Below, one piece after another: positions 46,708 to 56,476 of a DNA stretch of 64,000 nucleotides (position 1 is its first letter; each line of letters begins with the position of its first letter). Below the pieces are notes generated by a model. That model was not told the origin of the DNA, searched no databases, and saw only the letters and a list, made by a program, of their open reading frames with translations. Position numbers and translations under genes: made by a program. Source of the stretch: Pelomonas sp. Root405 (GTDB lineage: Bacteria > Pseudomonadota > Gammaproteobacteria > Burkholderiales > Burkholderiaceae_C); contig NZ_LMDU01000004.1 in assembly GCF_001425165.1 (NCBI RefSeq), positions 15,999-79,998 of the forward strand, given 5' to 3'.

Positions 46708-47955
46708 TCAAGGAAGCCGAGCAGCGGCCTCGTAGCAGCGCGCACGCCGACTCTCGTCGCCTTCCTGTTCTGACAGCGAAGCCAGCGCCAGCCAGCTGCG
46801 CCGGCGCGCGGAGCTGGGCATCGCCGTGTCTTCAGCCACGGTTTCCAGCATCAGCCGCGCCTTGCCCCAGAGCTGCCGTTCGGCCAGCGCATGGCCTAGC
46901 GCATAGGCCAACGACCGCTCGCGCGGGAAGCGCGACTGCGCTGACTCCAGGCGCTGCAGCCAGTCCGGCCCACAGCCAGCCAGCACCGGCACGAGGGCGT
47001 TGGCAAGCGCGGCGCGCTCGTCAGATTGCACCTCCGCAAGATCGTCGAAGAACGGACGCAGCCAGCCGCGGCCGTCATCAGGCGCACCAAGCTGGCCGGC
47101 GCATTGCGCAGCACGGGCAGCGACAAGCGGATCCCGACGGTCGGCCGGGTCGAGTTGATGCCAGATCGACCGCAGCTGGTCGACATCGCGCGCGCCATCG
47201 AGCGCCTCAAACGCCAGCGAGCGCAGCAGGCCCTGAGCGGCGACCTTCGAGAAGGCCTGGTGCTTGGCCAGCAGACGCGCGGTGCGCAGCGCATCCAGGG
47301 GTTGCTGGGCCAGGCGTGAAGCCTGCAAGCGCAGTCGCAGCGCCTGGGTGCGGCGGGCAACGCCGGGCGCAAGCTCACCCAGGACGCTCAGCGCACGCGT
47401 CGCGTCGCGATCATCCAGCGCCCATTCCGCCGCCAGCAGCCGCGCGCCATCCTCCTGCGCGCGGGCACCTCCGGCGCGGCGGGCCAGCTCCAGCGCGCGG
47501 GTCAGCTGTTCGTCACGATGGCGGCGGTCCTGCAAGCGATGGGCGCTGGCCGCGGCAAGCAGATGAGCCAGTGCCATGAAAGACTGGTCGGCCGCCAGCT
47601 CGGGCGTGGCGGACTGAATGTTGAGCGCTTTCTGCGCCGCCTTCTGTGCGCGGCTGAAGCGGGCACCGAAGAGCTCGACCAGGGCTTCCCGCAGCGCGAG
47701 CTGGGCACTGCGCTCACGCTGGGACAGCCGCCACTCGCGGGCGCGCTTGGGCAAGGTGGTCAGCGCCTCGACGGCCTGGATGGCCGTGACGAGCGCAAAG
47801 CAACTGGCCACGAGCAGCAGCAGGAAGAGATTGAGCGAGATGTCGACACGCCAACCAGCCCAGTAGAAGCTGGCGAGACCGTCGTTGTTGCCCAGGGTCA
47901 GCGCTGCGACCACCGCGACGATGAACAGCAGAACCAGCCAGATCACCAAGCGCAT
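46708..47955 (-). CDS. hemY: HemY, haem-biosynthesis-associated membrane TPR protein
   Basis: 415 residues. Two N-terminal membrane helices (LVIWLVLLFIVAVVAALTL and ISLNLFLLLLVASCFALVTAI) separated by the GLASFYWAGWRVD stretch typical of HemY_N, then a long TPR-like helical region to the end. Found next to hemX in most beta- and gammaproteobacteria; thought to be linked with haem or tetrapyrrole metabolism, possibly organising enzymes at the membrane. This is not the Bacillus protoporphyrinogen oxidase of the same name. It starts 2 bp after hemX stops and is the last gene of the hem operon; its 3' end lies 76 bp before the tRNA. Confidence 0.9.
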   Translation of the reverse strand: MRLVIWLVLLFIVAVVAALTLGNNDGLASFYWAGWRVDISLNLFLLLLVASCFALVTAIQAVEALTTLPKRAREWRLSQRERSAQLALREALVELFGARFSRAQKAAQKALNIQSATPELAADQSFMALAHLLAAASAHRLQDRRHRDEQLTRALELARRAGGARAQEDGARLLAAEWALDDRDATRALSVLGELAPGVARRTQALRLRLQASRLAQQPLDALRTARLLAKHQAFSKVAAQGLLRSLAFEALDGARDVDQLRSIWHQLDPADRRDPLVAARAAQCAGQLGAPDDGRGWLRPFFDDLAEVQSDERAALANALVPVLAGCGPDWLQRLESAQSRFPRERSLAYALGHALAERQLWGKARLMLETVAEDTAMPSSARRRSWLALASLSEQEGDESRRARCYEAAARLP

Positions 47956-47957
47956 GA

Positions 47958-49097
47958 TCAGCGTCCGGCAGCGGCCGCTGTCAAGGCAGCCAGCGTGTCA
48001 TCCGGCCGCGGCACGCTGACCTGGCGCGCCTGGCCAGCGACTTGGCGCAGCAGTTCCGTCACGCTGCTGACCTTGCGCGAGCGCGTGTCGAAGTAGCGGT
48101 TCAGCATCTCCTGGCAGTCGCGCAGATCGGACTGAGCGGTGTCGAACTGGCGACTCAGCAGCGCGAGGCGAGCGTTGAGCAGCCGCAGCTTCAGGTTCTC
48201 CCGCAGGAAAAAACTTTGGTCGGGCGAGACCAACGCCGCCTCTGGGTGGTCGATGCGCGTGACGCGCAGCAGCGTGCGTGCCTCACCCCAGATCACGCCA
48301 GTCCAGTTCGACAGCTGCTGCCTGGCCTGCCACCACCACAGGGACACCTTGCCGTCGCCCGCCGCAGCGGCCTGCTCGCGTTGCAGCTTCAGCGCGCGCT
48401 CGCGGTCCTTGGCTGCGTCACCACTGCGCTCGTCGCGCGACCGGGGCGCTGCTTCACTGCTGGACACCAGCGGCAACTCGTCGGCCACGCGCACCACTTC
48501 GTCGAGCTTGATCGTCAGTGTCGATACATCGACAACGGAGACCGCCTTGACGCGATCAAGGTCGCGGGCGACGGCGCGGCGCACGCCTTCCATACGCGGC
48601 TGCTTGTAGCGCAACAGGCGCTCATCCGCCTGCTTGAGCGTTGCAACCAGCGGTTCGGCGCTGCCGGTGATCTGCGTCTGCTGCATGGCCACGCGAATGG
48701 CAGCCTCGATGTCGCCGACGACGTTCTCGTCGCGCGAGCGGGACATGGACTGGATCAGCTCCTCCAACTGGCCACGCTGCAGCGCGACCTCGGCAAGCCG
48801 GGCCTCCAGCAGTGAGACCTTGGCGGCCGTGTCGCGCACCAATTCAGTTGACTGCTTGGCTGCGAGCCGGGCTTCGGTGGCCTGGGCCTGGCTGGCCTCC
48901 TGACGGCGCACCAATTCCTGCTCAAGCGATTGCTGACGCGAAAGGCTTTGCCAGGCCAGCACGATGCACAGCAGCACCGCTGCGCCCAGCAGGGCGAGCA
49001 GCCAGGGCAGCCAGGTCGGCATGACGGTGGCGTTAGGCGGCAGCGGCGGCGGGGCCGCCGGCTCGGTTACAGGTACGACGGGAAGCGGCTCGGTCAC
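47958..49097 (-). CDS. hemX: HemX, membrane protein of the hem operon
   Basis: 379 residues. Pro-rich cytoplasmic N-terminus, a single helix (about 29-48, LPWLLALLGAAVLLCIVLAW), then a long coiled coil (LEQELVRRQEASQAQ, LLEARLAEVALQRGQLEELI) and a C-terminal domain with LLRVTRIDHPEAALVSPDQSFFLRENLKLRLLNARLALLSRQ, the landmark of HemX proteins. Often labelled uroporphyrinogen-III methyltransferase, but no SAM-binding methylase domain is present. Function is not firmly known; its genomic tie to hemC/hemD is conserved. It lies 16 bp after hemD and 2 bp before hemY. Confidence 0.9.
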   Translation of the reverse strand: MTEPLPVVPVTEPAAPPPLPPNATVMPTWLPWLLALLGAAVLLCIVLAWQSLSRQQSLEQELVRRQEASQAQATEARLAAKQSTELVRDTAAKVSLLEARLAEVALQRGQLEELIQSMSRSRDENVVGDIEAAIRVAMQQTQITGSAEPLVATLKQADERLLRYKQPRMEGVRRAVARDLDRVKAVSVVDVSTLTIKLDEVVRVADELPLVSSSEAAPRSRDERSGDAAKDRERALKLQREQAAAAGDGKVSLWWWQARQQLSNWTGVIWGEARTLLRVTRIDHPEAALVSPDQSFFLRENLKLRLLNARLALLSRQFDTAQSDLRDCQEMLNRYFDTRSRKVSSVTELLRQVAGQARQVSVPRPDDTLAALTAAAAGR

Positions 49098-49113
49098 AGT
49101 GCGGCAGATTCTG

Positions 49114-49854
49114 TCAGAGCCCCCGGAAGGCCCGAGTCACCGCTTCAGGGTCCGGTCGCGCTAAAACCACAGGCGCAAAACCGGCCGTGCGCGCAGCTTC
49201 GGCGATGCGCGGGTGAGTGGCTACAGCGCGCTGGCCGATCAGCGCCAATCCCTGCAGGTGACCCACCGCTTCAGCGCTGCTGAACAGCCAGACGAAAGCT
49301 TTTGGATCTCCCAGAGCCTGGCTCAGCAGGTCGCGCTCAGCGTCTTGGAATCGTGGGCTGCTACGGTGGTAGACCGTGATCGCCTCGACGCTGGCCCCGG
49401 CTTCGATCAACCGCTCGGCCAGCCATTCGCGGCCACCATCCCCACGCAGCAGCAGAACGCGGGCGCCGGCCCAGTCGCGACGCGACGACAGCTGCTCCCA
49501 AAGGTGTTCGGAATCCAGGCTGGCGGCATCAGCGGCCGGTTGGACGATCAGTGCGGCAGGCACGCCACGCTCGATGAGTACCTGAGCACTGCCGGGACCG
49601 ACGCAGGCCGCAAGCGTATGCGCGGGCCAGGCGCTGCCGTGGGCAAAAAAATGCTCAACGGCGTTCGGGCTGACGAAGACGGCCAGGTCCACGGCAGTCA
49701 GCCCAGCCCAAGCGCCTAGAACCGGACCAGGATCACGCGCCGGCAGGATCTCGATCAGTGGCAGGGCGGCGGCCTTGACGCCAAGCGCCTCGAGACGCGC
49801 CAGCCATGCCGCGCACTGGGGCCGCGGCCTGGTGACAAGCAGCGTGGGGCTCAT
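49114..49854 (-). CDS. hemD: Uroporphyrinogen-III synthase
   Basis: 246 residues, HEM4 family. Recognisable: [21 protein letters not shown] at the start, [32 protein letters not shown] and [23 protein letters not shown], then [15 protein letters not shown] near the end. It closes hydroxymethylbilane to uroporphyrinogen III with inversion of ring D in haem synthesis. The ATG overlaps the hemC stop by 4 bp, so it is translationally coupled to the enzyme that makes its substrate. Confidence 0.92.
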   Translation of the reverse strand: MSPTLLVTRPRPQCAAWLARLEALGVKAAALPLIEILPARDPGPVLGAWAGLTAVDLAVFVSPNAVEHFFAHGSAWPAHTLAACVGPGSAQVLIERGVPAALIVQPAADAASLDSEHLWEQLSSRRDWAGARVLLLRGDGGREWLAERLIEAGASVEAITVYHRSSPRFQDAERDLLSQALGDPKAFVWLFSSAEAVGHLQGLALIGQRAVATHPRIAEAARTAGFAPVVLARPDPEAVTRAFRGL

Positions 49855-50777
49855 CCAGGCAGGTAGGAGCCGGCGCCCAGCTCGCGCAGGCGAGCGGCGG
49901 CCTGTTGGCCAAGGGCTTGCGCGGCGACGACGTCGCCCACATTGGCCGTGACGCTCGCGCGCAGCAGCGGCGAGATATGGATCTCGGCATGGCCAACGGC
50001 CGCATCGAGACAGAGGGTCGTGCCCTCCCAGCGAGCGTGAGCCGCCAAGGGCAAGCTGCAGCTGCCGCCCAGCGCCCGAGACACGGCACGCTCGGCCTCG
50101 CAGGCCAGCAGCGTCGGCATGTGGGTCAGCCCGGCCAGGGCCGCGGACAGCGCCGCATCGTCGGAACGGATCTCGATGCCCAGCGCGCCCTGCCCAGCGC
50201 AGGGCAGCATCTGATCGATTTCGAACACGCCTCGTACGCGGTTGGCAAGGCCAAGGCGCTTGAGGCCGGCAGCCGCCAGCACGATGGCGTCATAGCCACC
50301 TTCGTCTAGCTTGCGCAGGCGCGTGTCGAGGTTGCCGCGCAGTGGCTCGACCCGCAGATCGGGTCGCCGGCTCAGCAGCTGCGTCACGCGGCGCAGGCTG
50401 GAGCTGCCGACCACCGCGCCCTCCGGCAGGTCCACCAGGTTCGCATAGTGGTTGGAGACAAAGGCATCGCGCGGGTCTTCGCGTTCCAGCACGGCGGCCA
50501 GCATGAAGCCGTCTGGCAGCTCCATCGGCACGTCCTTGAGCGAATGCACGGCAAGCTGGGCGCGGCCTTCAGCGAGCGCGGCCTCCAACTCCTTCACGAA
50601 CAGGCCCTTGCCGCCGACCTTGGACAGCGTGCGGTCCAGGATCTGGTCGCCGCGCGTTGTCATGCCGAGCAACGTGGCGGTGATGCCGAGTTCCTCGGCG
50701 AGGCGGGCCTGCACATGCTCGGCCTGCCACAGCGCCAGGCGGCTTTCGCGAGTGGCGATGATGATCGGAGTGGTCAT
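49851..50777 (-). CDS. hemC: Hydroxymethylbilane synthase (porphobilinogen deaminase)
   Basis: 308 residues, normal for HemC. Motifs: [58 protein letters not shown], the SSSLRR loop and [26 protein letters not shown], and the dipyrromethane cofactor Cys in [14 protein letters not shown]. It polymerises four porphobilinogens. The ATG at 50777 is the family start; the frame runs on upstream into the 3' end of the halogenase gene. Only 26 bp separate it from that gene on the same strand, so its promoter must lie inside the halogenase coding region unless it depends on read-through. Confidence 0.95.
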   Translation of the reverse strand: MTTPIIIATRESRLALWQAEHVQARLAEELGITATLLGMTTRGDQILDRTLSKVGGKGLFVKELEAALAEGRAQLAVHSLKDVPMELPDGFMLAAVLEREDPRDAFVSNHYANLVDLPEGAVVGSSSLRRVTQLLSRRPDLRVEPLRGNLDTRLRKLDEGGYDAIVLAAAGLKRLGLANRVRGVFEIDQMLPCAGQGALGIEIRSDDAALSAALAGLTHMPTLLACEAERAVSRALGGSCSLPLAAHARWEGTTLCLDAAVGHAEIHISPLLRASVTANVGDVVAAQALGQQAAARLRELGAGSYLPG

Positions 50778-50803
50778 AGGGCTCCGATTATCGAGGCGGG
50801 TTG

Positions 50804-53047
50804 TCAAACGCCTGGCCGCTGGCTCTTGAAGAAGGCATTGATGGTCAGCCGGCCGAGCCCTTGCACGTAGCCGGCCTTGCGGCCTGCCCACTGGATGTCG
50901 CCGGAATGAAAGATGCCGCCGCTGTAGAAGATGGCGCGGTTCCATTTGGCGGGCACGCGGCCAATGACTTCGAAGTAGCGGTTGCTCTCGGTCATGTAGC
51001 CGGGGGCGAGGCCGTACTTGTCACCGAAGGCGCTCGCGTCGAGGGTGTTGGCATCGAGGCGGAATTTCGCCGTGTCGGCCTCGGACATCAGCGAGCGGAA
51101 GAAGACGGTGCCGCCAAGCTGCTCATCCCGGAACAGGTAGTGCACGCAGGCCGACATCAGGTGGTTCGGGTCGAGACCGGAATCGTCACGGTGGCAGATG
51201 CGCTGCCGGGCATCGAGCGTCGCCGGGTCCTGCACGACACGCGAAAAACGGCCGAACATGCCCAGCGGCGCGCCAAGCCGCAGCGGCGCGGCCAGTTCCT
51301 GCCGGAAGAACCCGTCCAGCTCGGCAGCCATGACGTCGGGGAGATGGAGCTGCGGGCCTGGATACGGATGGCCGGCCGGCGTCTCGAACTTGTCCGCATT
51401 CGCCTGCACCAGCGCTACCAGGGCGTCGGGGTCCTGCACGAAATCGTCGACGACGTAGACCTTGGCACCGTCGGCCAGCTCGACGACGTCCAGCCTGGCC
51501 AGAGGATTGATGCGCAGCGCAGGGCCGGCCATCGGCTTGGCGCCGGCCACATCAATCCTGGGCGCAGGGCAGAACTGGCTGATGAACTGCTGGTGCCTGG
51601 GCAGCTTCATCAAGGTGCGCGCCACATCCTTGCGGATCTCGCCGAGGAAGTCCGCCAGGTTGCGGTTGTCCATGTTGCGCGTGATGGGGTGGTGGCTGGC
51701 GGGCTGGATGCCCTGCCCCATCATGACCTGCACCCACGAGTTCTCGGCGAACAGCTCGCCCTGGCGCAGCATGATGCGTGCGGTGTCGCGGAAATGCTGG
51801 ATGCGGTGCTTGAGCAGCGGCGGCACGTCCATCTCGCGGCACTGGCGCCAGAAGGGCGAGTCGTCGCGGTTGGTGACGTGGTAGTGCAGGATGATGAAGT
51901 CGCGAATGATCTCGATCTGCTCGCGCGTCTGCAGGTTGTATTCGTCGATGTCGCTCTGTCGGACGCCGTCGGTCGGGAACAGTTCGACGAGGCGGGTCAG
52001 GCCCTTCTGGATCAGGTGGATGCTGGTCGACTCCAGCGGCTCCAGGAAACCGCTGGCCAGGCCGATGGCGACGCAGTTCTTCTTCCAGACCTGCTCACGC
52101 TGGCCCGGCGTGAACTTGATGACGCGCGGCTGGCGCAGCACCTCGCCCTGCACGTTGGCGAGCAGCGCGGCCTTGGCCTCGTCTTCGCTGATGTGCTTGC
52201 TGCTGAACACGACGCCGTTGCCGACGCGGTGCTGCAGCGGGATGCGCCATTGCCAGCCCCAGGGGTGGGCGATGGAGCGGGTGTAGGGCACGGGCTCGCC
52301 GACAAGCGTGGTCTGCACGGCCAGCGCGCTGTCGCAGGGCAGCCATTGCGCCCAGCTTTCGTAGGGCACCCCCAGCGTCTCGCCCAGCAGCAGCGAGCGC
52401 ATGCCGGTGCAGTCGATGAAGAAGTCACCTTCGATCAGCGCGCCACCGTCGAGCTGAAGGCCCGTGATGTCACCACTGGCGGCGTCGGTGTGGACCTTGG
52501 CAATCTTGCCCTCGATGCGCTGGACGCCGAGGTTCTCGGAGAAGCGGCGCAGGTACTTGCCGTACAGCGTCGCGTCGAAGTGGTAGGCGTAGTTGATGCC
52601 GTTGTCGGGCAGCAGCGCGAAGCGGTTGTCCATCGCGGCGCGCAGCTCCAGGCAGTAGTCGCCGTAGCTGCTGGCCAGGCCGCGCTTGCGGCCTTCCAGC
52701 CAGAAGTGATGAAAACCGGCGGTCCAGTGCCCCTTTCCGGTCTTGCCGAAGGAGTGGAAGTAGTCCTCACCGACATTGCGCCAGTTCTCGAAGTTGATGC
52801 CGAGCTTGAAGGTGGCCTGCGTCGCCTGGATGAACTCCTTCTCGTCCAGGTCGAGGACTTCGTGCAGCAGGTGCAAGGTCGGGATGGTGGCCTCGCCGAC
52901 GCCGACCGTGCCGATCTCCTCGGACTCGACAAGGCGGATGTCGATCTGCTTGCCCAGGCACTTGGACAGACCGGCGGCGACCATCCAGCCGGCAGTGCCG
53001 CCGCCGGCGATAACGACGCGTCGAACGGGTTTGGGAGCGGAGTTCAT
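50804..53047 (-). CDS. Flavin-dependent halogenase-like protein fused to a DUF6445 (2OG-Fe(II)-like) domain
   Basis: 747 residues. Residues 1 to about 510 are a complete halogenase-like unit: [17 protein letters not shown], Lys81 in TFKLGINF, the GWQWRIP motif and [16 protein letters not shown]. From about residue 530 a second domain starts ([28 protein letters not shown]) and carries the iron-ligand style pattern HRDDSG, GGTVFF and FHSGDI, which fits DUF6445, a 2-oxoglutarate/iron oxygenase-like family. The two often occur as separate neighbouring genes in TonB receptor loci; here they are one chain. It may halogenate and oxidise the same substrate, which is unknown. It lies 5 bp after the cupin gene and 26 bp before hemC. 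Confidence 0.85.
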   Translation of the reverse strand: MNSAPKPVRRVVIAGGGTAGWMVAAGLSKCLGKQIDIRLVESEEIGTVGVGEATIPTLHLLHEVLDLDEKEFIQATQATFKLGINFENWRNVGEDYFHSFGKTGKGHWTAGFHHFWLEGRKRGLASSYGDYCLELRAAMDNRFALLPDNGINYAYHFDATLYGKYLRRFSENLGVQRIEGKIAKVHTDAASGDITGLQLDGGALIEGDFFIDCTGMRSLLLGETLGVPYESWAQWLPCDSALAVQTTLVGEPVPYTRSIAHPWGWQWRIPLQHRVGNGVVFSSKHISEDEAKAALLANVQGEVLRQPRVIKFTPGQREQVWKKNCVAIGLASGFLEPLESTSIHLIQKGLTRLVELFPTDGVRQSDIDEYNLQTREQIEIIRDFIILHYHVTNRDDSPFWRQCREMDVPPLLKHRIQHFRDTARIMLRQGELFAENSWVQVMMGQGIQPASHHPITRNMDNRNLADFLGEIRKDVARTLMKLPRHQQFISQFCPAPRIDVAGAKPMAGPALRINPLARLDVVELADGAKVYVVDDFVQDPDALVALVQANADKFETPAGHPYPGPQLHLPDVMAAELDGFFRQELAAPLRLGAPLGMFGRFSRVVQDPATLDARQRICHRDDSGLDPNHLMSACVHYLFRDEQLGGTVFFRSLMSEADTAKFRLDANTLDASAFGDKYGLAPGYMTESNRYFEVIGRVPAKWNRAIFYSGGIFHSGDIQWAGRKAGYVQGLGRLTINAFFKSQRPGV

Positions 53048-53052
53048 GGGCG

Positions 53053-54036
53053 TTATCGGTTGAGTCGGTTGCGCAGTGCCGTGCGAAGCTGGCGGGCACT
53101 GTGGTCATCCATTGGCCCGAGGATGCCGCGAGCGGCCGCGGGAATGTGCGCCGCCGTCTGCTCGTTGGCGTCGAAGACGTAGTGGTCGAAAAGCGCACGC
53201 CAGGCATCACGCTGGGCCGGCGGCAGGTCGCGCAGCGACAGCAGCGCCATCATCAGCGTGTTGAGCGGCGTGTCCATGAAGGAGGGAGATTGCCGCCACC
53301 AGAAATTGACGAGCGCGTTGATGGGCGCGAGCGACTCCACGCCATGCCACCACTGGCTGGGGATGAAGAGGGCATCACCCGCCTGCAGCTCGAAAACCTG
53401 CGCCTGCTCCAACGCCTGCGCGTAGCGCGGGAAGCGCGCCAGGTCGGGCTGCTTCACGTCGACGAGGCTGATCGGCTGACCGGCCGGGGTCAGGTCCAGC
53501 GGGCCGACGTAGAGGTTGCCGACCTGCTCCGGTGGGAACAATGTGAAGCGCCGCTGGCCGGCCACGACGCAGGCGATGTTGTCAGGCAGGTCGAAGTGCG
53601 GCGCCACCTGGGTGCGATTGCCCAGCCACAGGCTGACGAGCGGGTTGAAATCCGCCAGAACCGGCAAGTCGTTCTGCTGGCGCAGGCCGGGGAAGGCCGT
53701 GTCGAGTTCCGTCGAGCCGAGATAGAGGGCGTCGGGCGAGGCGGCCAGCAACTCGTCCAGCAAGGCGCCGAAGGTGTTGACTTGGTGCTCGAAGTTGAAG
53801 CCCGTGAAGTTGGTGTCGTAGAAGAAGCGCCCGTTGATCTGCGGCCCGCCGCGCCACAGCGCCAGGCGCGTCTCGGGGCCGAACGCGCGCAGGTAGTCGC
53901 AAAAGGCAACGTTGGACTGCTGCGCCGCCTGCACCAGCGGCCAGTGCCGCACAAGGCCGCGCAGCAGCACGGGCTCGGTCGACCGGAGCACGTCCGCCGG
54001 GATCGCTTCAGCCCTCACGTCACTGCGCTCCAGCAT
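53053..54036 (-). CDS. Cupin-8 (JmjC-like) iron-dependent oxygenase-like protein
   Basis: 327 residues. PVLLRGLVRHWPLVQAA opens the cupin_8 fold. The iron ligands fit HxD...H: His and Asp in VAPHFDLPDNIACVVAG and the later His in IPSQWWHGVES; FTLFPPEQVGNLYVGPLD is the conserved strand between. Related proteins include JmjC-type hydroxylases. In TonB-receptor cassettes such genes accompany halogenases and SapC, and their substrates are not known. Spacing is 3 bp after sapC and 5 bp before the halogenase-DUF6445 gene, so one transcript is certain in practice. Confidence 0.85.
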   Translation of the reverse strand: MLERSDVRAEAIPADVLRSTEPVLLRGLVRHWPLVQAAQQSNVAFCDYLRAFGPETRLALWRGGPQINGRFFYDTNFTGFNFEHQVNTFGALLDELLAASPDALYLGSTELDTAFPGLRQQNDLPVLADFNPLVSLWLGNRTQVAPHFDLPDNIACVVAGQRRFTLFPPEQVGNLYVGPLDLTPAGQPISLVDVKQPDLARFPRYAQALEQAQVFELQAGDALFIPSQWWHGVESLAPINALVNFWWRQSPSFMDTPLNTLMMALLSLRDLPPAQRDAWRALFDHYVFDANEQTAAHIPAAARGILGPMDDHSARQLRTALRNRLNR

Positions 54037-54039
54037 GGC

Positions 54040-54735
54040 TCAGGCTTCGCGGGCGAGATGGCGGCGGATCAGCTTGGGGAAGTTGGACAGCGACGCGATC
54101 GCCATGTAGATCGGCTGCAGGTAGTCCGCCTGATGCAACAGGCTGATGGTGGCCGCATCCAGCGCCGCCAGACGCTCCTCGTGAATCATGTAGAAGCCCA
54201 CCAACTGGCCATGCGAGCCGTCGGGCCGCTGCACGTCCAGCACGAAGGACTCCAGCAGTTCTTGCGCCACCAGCGTCTCGATGAACGCCGGCGTGGCCTG
54301 CAGGCCTTCATGCAGCGTATGCAGCACCGAGTTGGCGTTCTCGGTGAAATCGGTCGTGCCGCCGTGAGGCAGGAACACGGCCTCGCCCTCGGCACCGTGG
54401 CTGATGCGCTTGCTGGACATGTCGACCATCATGCGCAGTTCCTCATCGGCCACACCGATGGAAAACGGCATGCGCTGCACCGACAGCGGCACGTAGTCGG
54501 CGTCCCAGCCGTCTTCTGTCAGGAAGAGGTTCTCGCCCTCCTGGAGGCCGAACAGCACGGTCGGCAGGAAGCCGCCCTTGCCATCGGGCTGGAAGACGAT
54601 GGGGTAATGCGCTTGAAGCTTGCGGAACTCGTCGGGCGTGGCGGGGGCCGACATGAAATCGTCGCCCCACTTCGCGCCGCGCTGAGTGACGATGCGCAGG
54701 TCCTTGTGCTGGATGTTGTTGAGCAGTTGCAGCAT
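54040..54735 (-). CDS. SapC-family protein
   Basis: 231 residues of the SapC family (PF07277), named after a Campylobacter S-layer-associated gene. Recognisable: the HKDLRIV segment near the start, YPIVFQPDGKGGFLPTVLFGLQEGENLFL, VPLSVQRMPFSIG and the C-terminal LYMAIASL-like stretch (QPIYMAIASLSNF). No signal peptide. The family regularly sits beside TonB receptors and halogenases in Caulobacter and Xanthomonas relatives. Biochemical role unknown. The ATG at 54735 was chosen because it gives the family N-terminus MLQLLNN and lies 14 bp after the halogenase gene; longer frames upstream read through that gene. Confidence 0.87.
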   Translation of the reverse strand: MLQLLNNIQHKDLRIVTQRGAKWGDDFMSAPATPDEFRKLQAHYPIVFQPDGKGGFLPTVLFGLQEGENLFLTEDGWDADYVPLSVQRMPFSIGVADEELRMMVDMSSKRISHGAEGEAVFLPHGGTTDFTENANSVLHTLHEGLQATPAFIETLVAQELLESFVLDVQRPDGSHGQLVGFYMIHEERLAALDAATISLLHQADYLQPIYMAIASLSNFPKLIRRHLAREA

Positions 54736-54749
54736 GGGTTGGCTCTGGG

Positions 54750-56318
54750 TCAGGCGGCAGGCGGCATGCCGTGCTCGCGGATGTGTTGGATGAGGTTGCG
54801 GTGGCGGGGCAAGGCGCTCAGCAACCGTCGGGTGATTGTCGCCACGTCTTTCAGGCCGGCGTCGGCTGCAGCACGTTGGTCGGCACGAAGGGCCCGCAGC
54901 ACGGGCTTGAACCGCATGCCGTACAGCACGTACTGATAGCTCGCCGCCGGGAAGACCTCCTCGTTGCGATAGAAGTCGTTGCGCGACGGCGCACGGTGGG
55001 CCCAGAGCTGCAGCAGTTCGCGCAACGACTCGGGCTGCGTCGCAGCGTTGCGGTGCTCGCGCCAATAGTCGGCATCATCACGTCGGCTGAGCGCGTAGTG
55101 AAGTTTCAGGAATTCGATGATGCGAGACCAGCGGTACGCGAAAGCCTCGTTGAAGCGCTTGGCCACAAGGTCCATGTCGGCCCGGTTGGCGGGCATCTCG
55201 TCGCGGATCATCGCTGCCGACAGCTCGACCAGCGCCAGCGCGGACGCCTCCAGCGGCTCGATGAAGCCGGCCGACAGCCCGACAGCGACGCAGTTGCGGT
55301 GCCAGAAATGCTCGCGGTACCCCGGGCTGAAGCGAAGGCGACGCGGCGAGACGTCCGCATGCGCCAGCCCGCTGCGCTGGAGGTAGGCCAGCAACGCCCG
55401 CTCCGCAGCAGCGTCGTCGGTGTGGCCGCTGGAATAGACCAGACCGATGCCACGGCGCGTGGGCAGGCCGATATCCCACGTCCAGCCCTCGGCATGGGCC
55501 GTGGAGATGGTGGCCGATGCCAACGGCGCCTGAGCGTCAGCATGCGGCACCTGCACGGCCAGCGCGCTGTCGTTGAAGAGGACGCCTTCTTCGGAACGAA
55601 AAGCGACGCCGTAGTGCTGGCCCAGCAACAGGCTGGCCAGACCCGAGCAGTCGACGAAGAGATCGCCTTCAATGTCGCCGTGCTCGCGGGTTGCCAGTGC
55701 CGCGATGTCACCGTTCTCCTGTGAGCGCACGGCGGTGAAGTGGTCCACCACGTGGCGGACGCCGAGCACCGTCGTCGCATGCCGGCGCAGCAGGTGGCCC
55801 AGCTTGACGGCGTCGAAGTGATAGCCGTAGTTCATGACGCCACCGAAGTCCGGCGTCGTCGTCTGCTTGGGTGCGAGGCGCGCATCGCAGACATGCGGCT
55901 GGGCACCCACGCTCTCGGCAAACGCCTGCTCACTGCCAGCTTGCAGCCAGGCGCCGGCCAGGTCGACCTGGCCATGGCCGTGGCCGTGTGGCAGCGTGAA
56001 GGGGTGGTAGTAGCGATCACCCTCACCGCCGTGCAACCAGCCGTCAAAACATGACCCCTGCTTGAACGCGGCGTCGCATTCGCGGATCAGGTCGACCTCG
56101 CGAAGACCGATGCGATGCAGCGTCGCGCGCATCGTCGGCCAGGTGCCCTCGCCGACGCCGATGGACGGCACGTCGGGCGATTCGATCAACGTGATCTCAA
56201 GCGCGTCAGGCGCAGTGCCGCCCAGTTCAGCGGCCAGCGTCGCTGCAGTCAGCCAGCCGGCAGAACCGCCTCCCAGCACCACGATGCGTCGAACGGCTGT
56301 CGTCAACTCGGAGTTCAT
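54750..56318 (-). CDS. Flavin-dependent halogenase-like protein, copy 2
   Basis: 522 residues. IVVLGGGSAGWLTAATLAAEL binds FAD; Lys86 in AAFKQGSCFDGW is in the catalytic-lysine place. The second signature reads GWTWDIGLP, so the WxWxIP motif is altered (Ile-Gly-Leu-Pro instead of Ile-Pro). SAGFIEPLEASALALVELS closes the FAD site. It is clearly divergent from the other two halogenases in the window and probably differs in substrate. It follows the TonB receptor gene after 158 bp that contain a strong hairpin, and leads into sapC. The ATG at 56318 was preferred to the longer 56375 because alignment to the FAD motif leaves only about ten residues before it. Confidence 0.86.
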   Translation of the reverse strand: MNSELTTAVRRIVVLGGGSAGWLTAATLAAELGGTAPDALEITLIESPDVPSIGVGEGTWPTMRATLHRIGLREVDLIRECDAAFKQGSCFDGWLHGGEGDRYYHPFTLPHGHGHGQVDLAGAWLQAGSEQAFAESVGAQPHVCDARLAPKQTTTPDFGGVMNYGYHFDAVKLGHLLRRHATTVLGVRHVVDHFTAVRSQENGDIAALATREHGDIEGDLFVDCSGLASLLLGQHYGVAFRSEEGVLFNDSALAVQVPHADAQAPLASATISTAHAEGWTWDIGLPTRRGIGLVYSSGHTDDAAAERALLAYLQRSGLAHADVSPRRLRFSPGYREHFWHRNCVAVGLSAGFIEPLEASALALVELSAAMIRDEMPANRADMDLVAKRFNEAFAYRWSRIIEFLKLHYALSRRDDADYWREHRNAATQPESLRELLQLWAHRAPSRNDFYRNEEVFPAASYQYVLYGMRFKPVLRALRADQRAAADAGLKDVATITRRLLSALPRHRNLIQHIREHGMPPAA

Positions 56319-56381
56319 TCCGGAAAAGTATGGGCCGTGCGGATGCGGGACCGCGCAACCCAGGGAATTCTGCAAAGAAAT

Positions 56382-56419
56382 TTGGCCGGGGCGGGCGTTT
56401 GCGCGCCCGCCCCGGCCAA
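56382..56419 (-). terminator. Strong hairpin between TonB receptor and halogenase genes (attenuator/terminator)
   Basis: A perfect 16-bp stem: TTGGCCGGGGCGGGCG pairs with CGCCCGCCCCGGCCAA around a six-base loop. On the transcribed minus strand it is followed by ATTTCTTT. It lies 57 bp after the receptor stop and 63 bp before the halogenase start. It probably ends most transcripts after the receptor gene and lets a fraction run into the halogenase genes. Confidence 0.8.
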
Positions 56420-56476
56420 CATGAACCGCTAGGCGGACCGCCTGAAAGGCGGTTGCCGAGCGGTGGTGCTCATCGC

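Noticed and set aside
47958-49097. Reading hemX as a uroporphyrinogen-III methyltransferase
   Set aside because: No SAM-binding methylase motifs; the coiled coil and HemX C-terminal pattern show the membrane protein instead.
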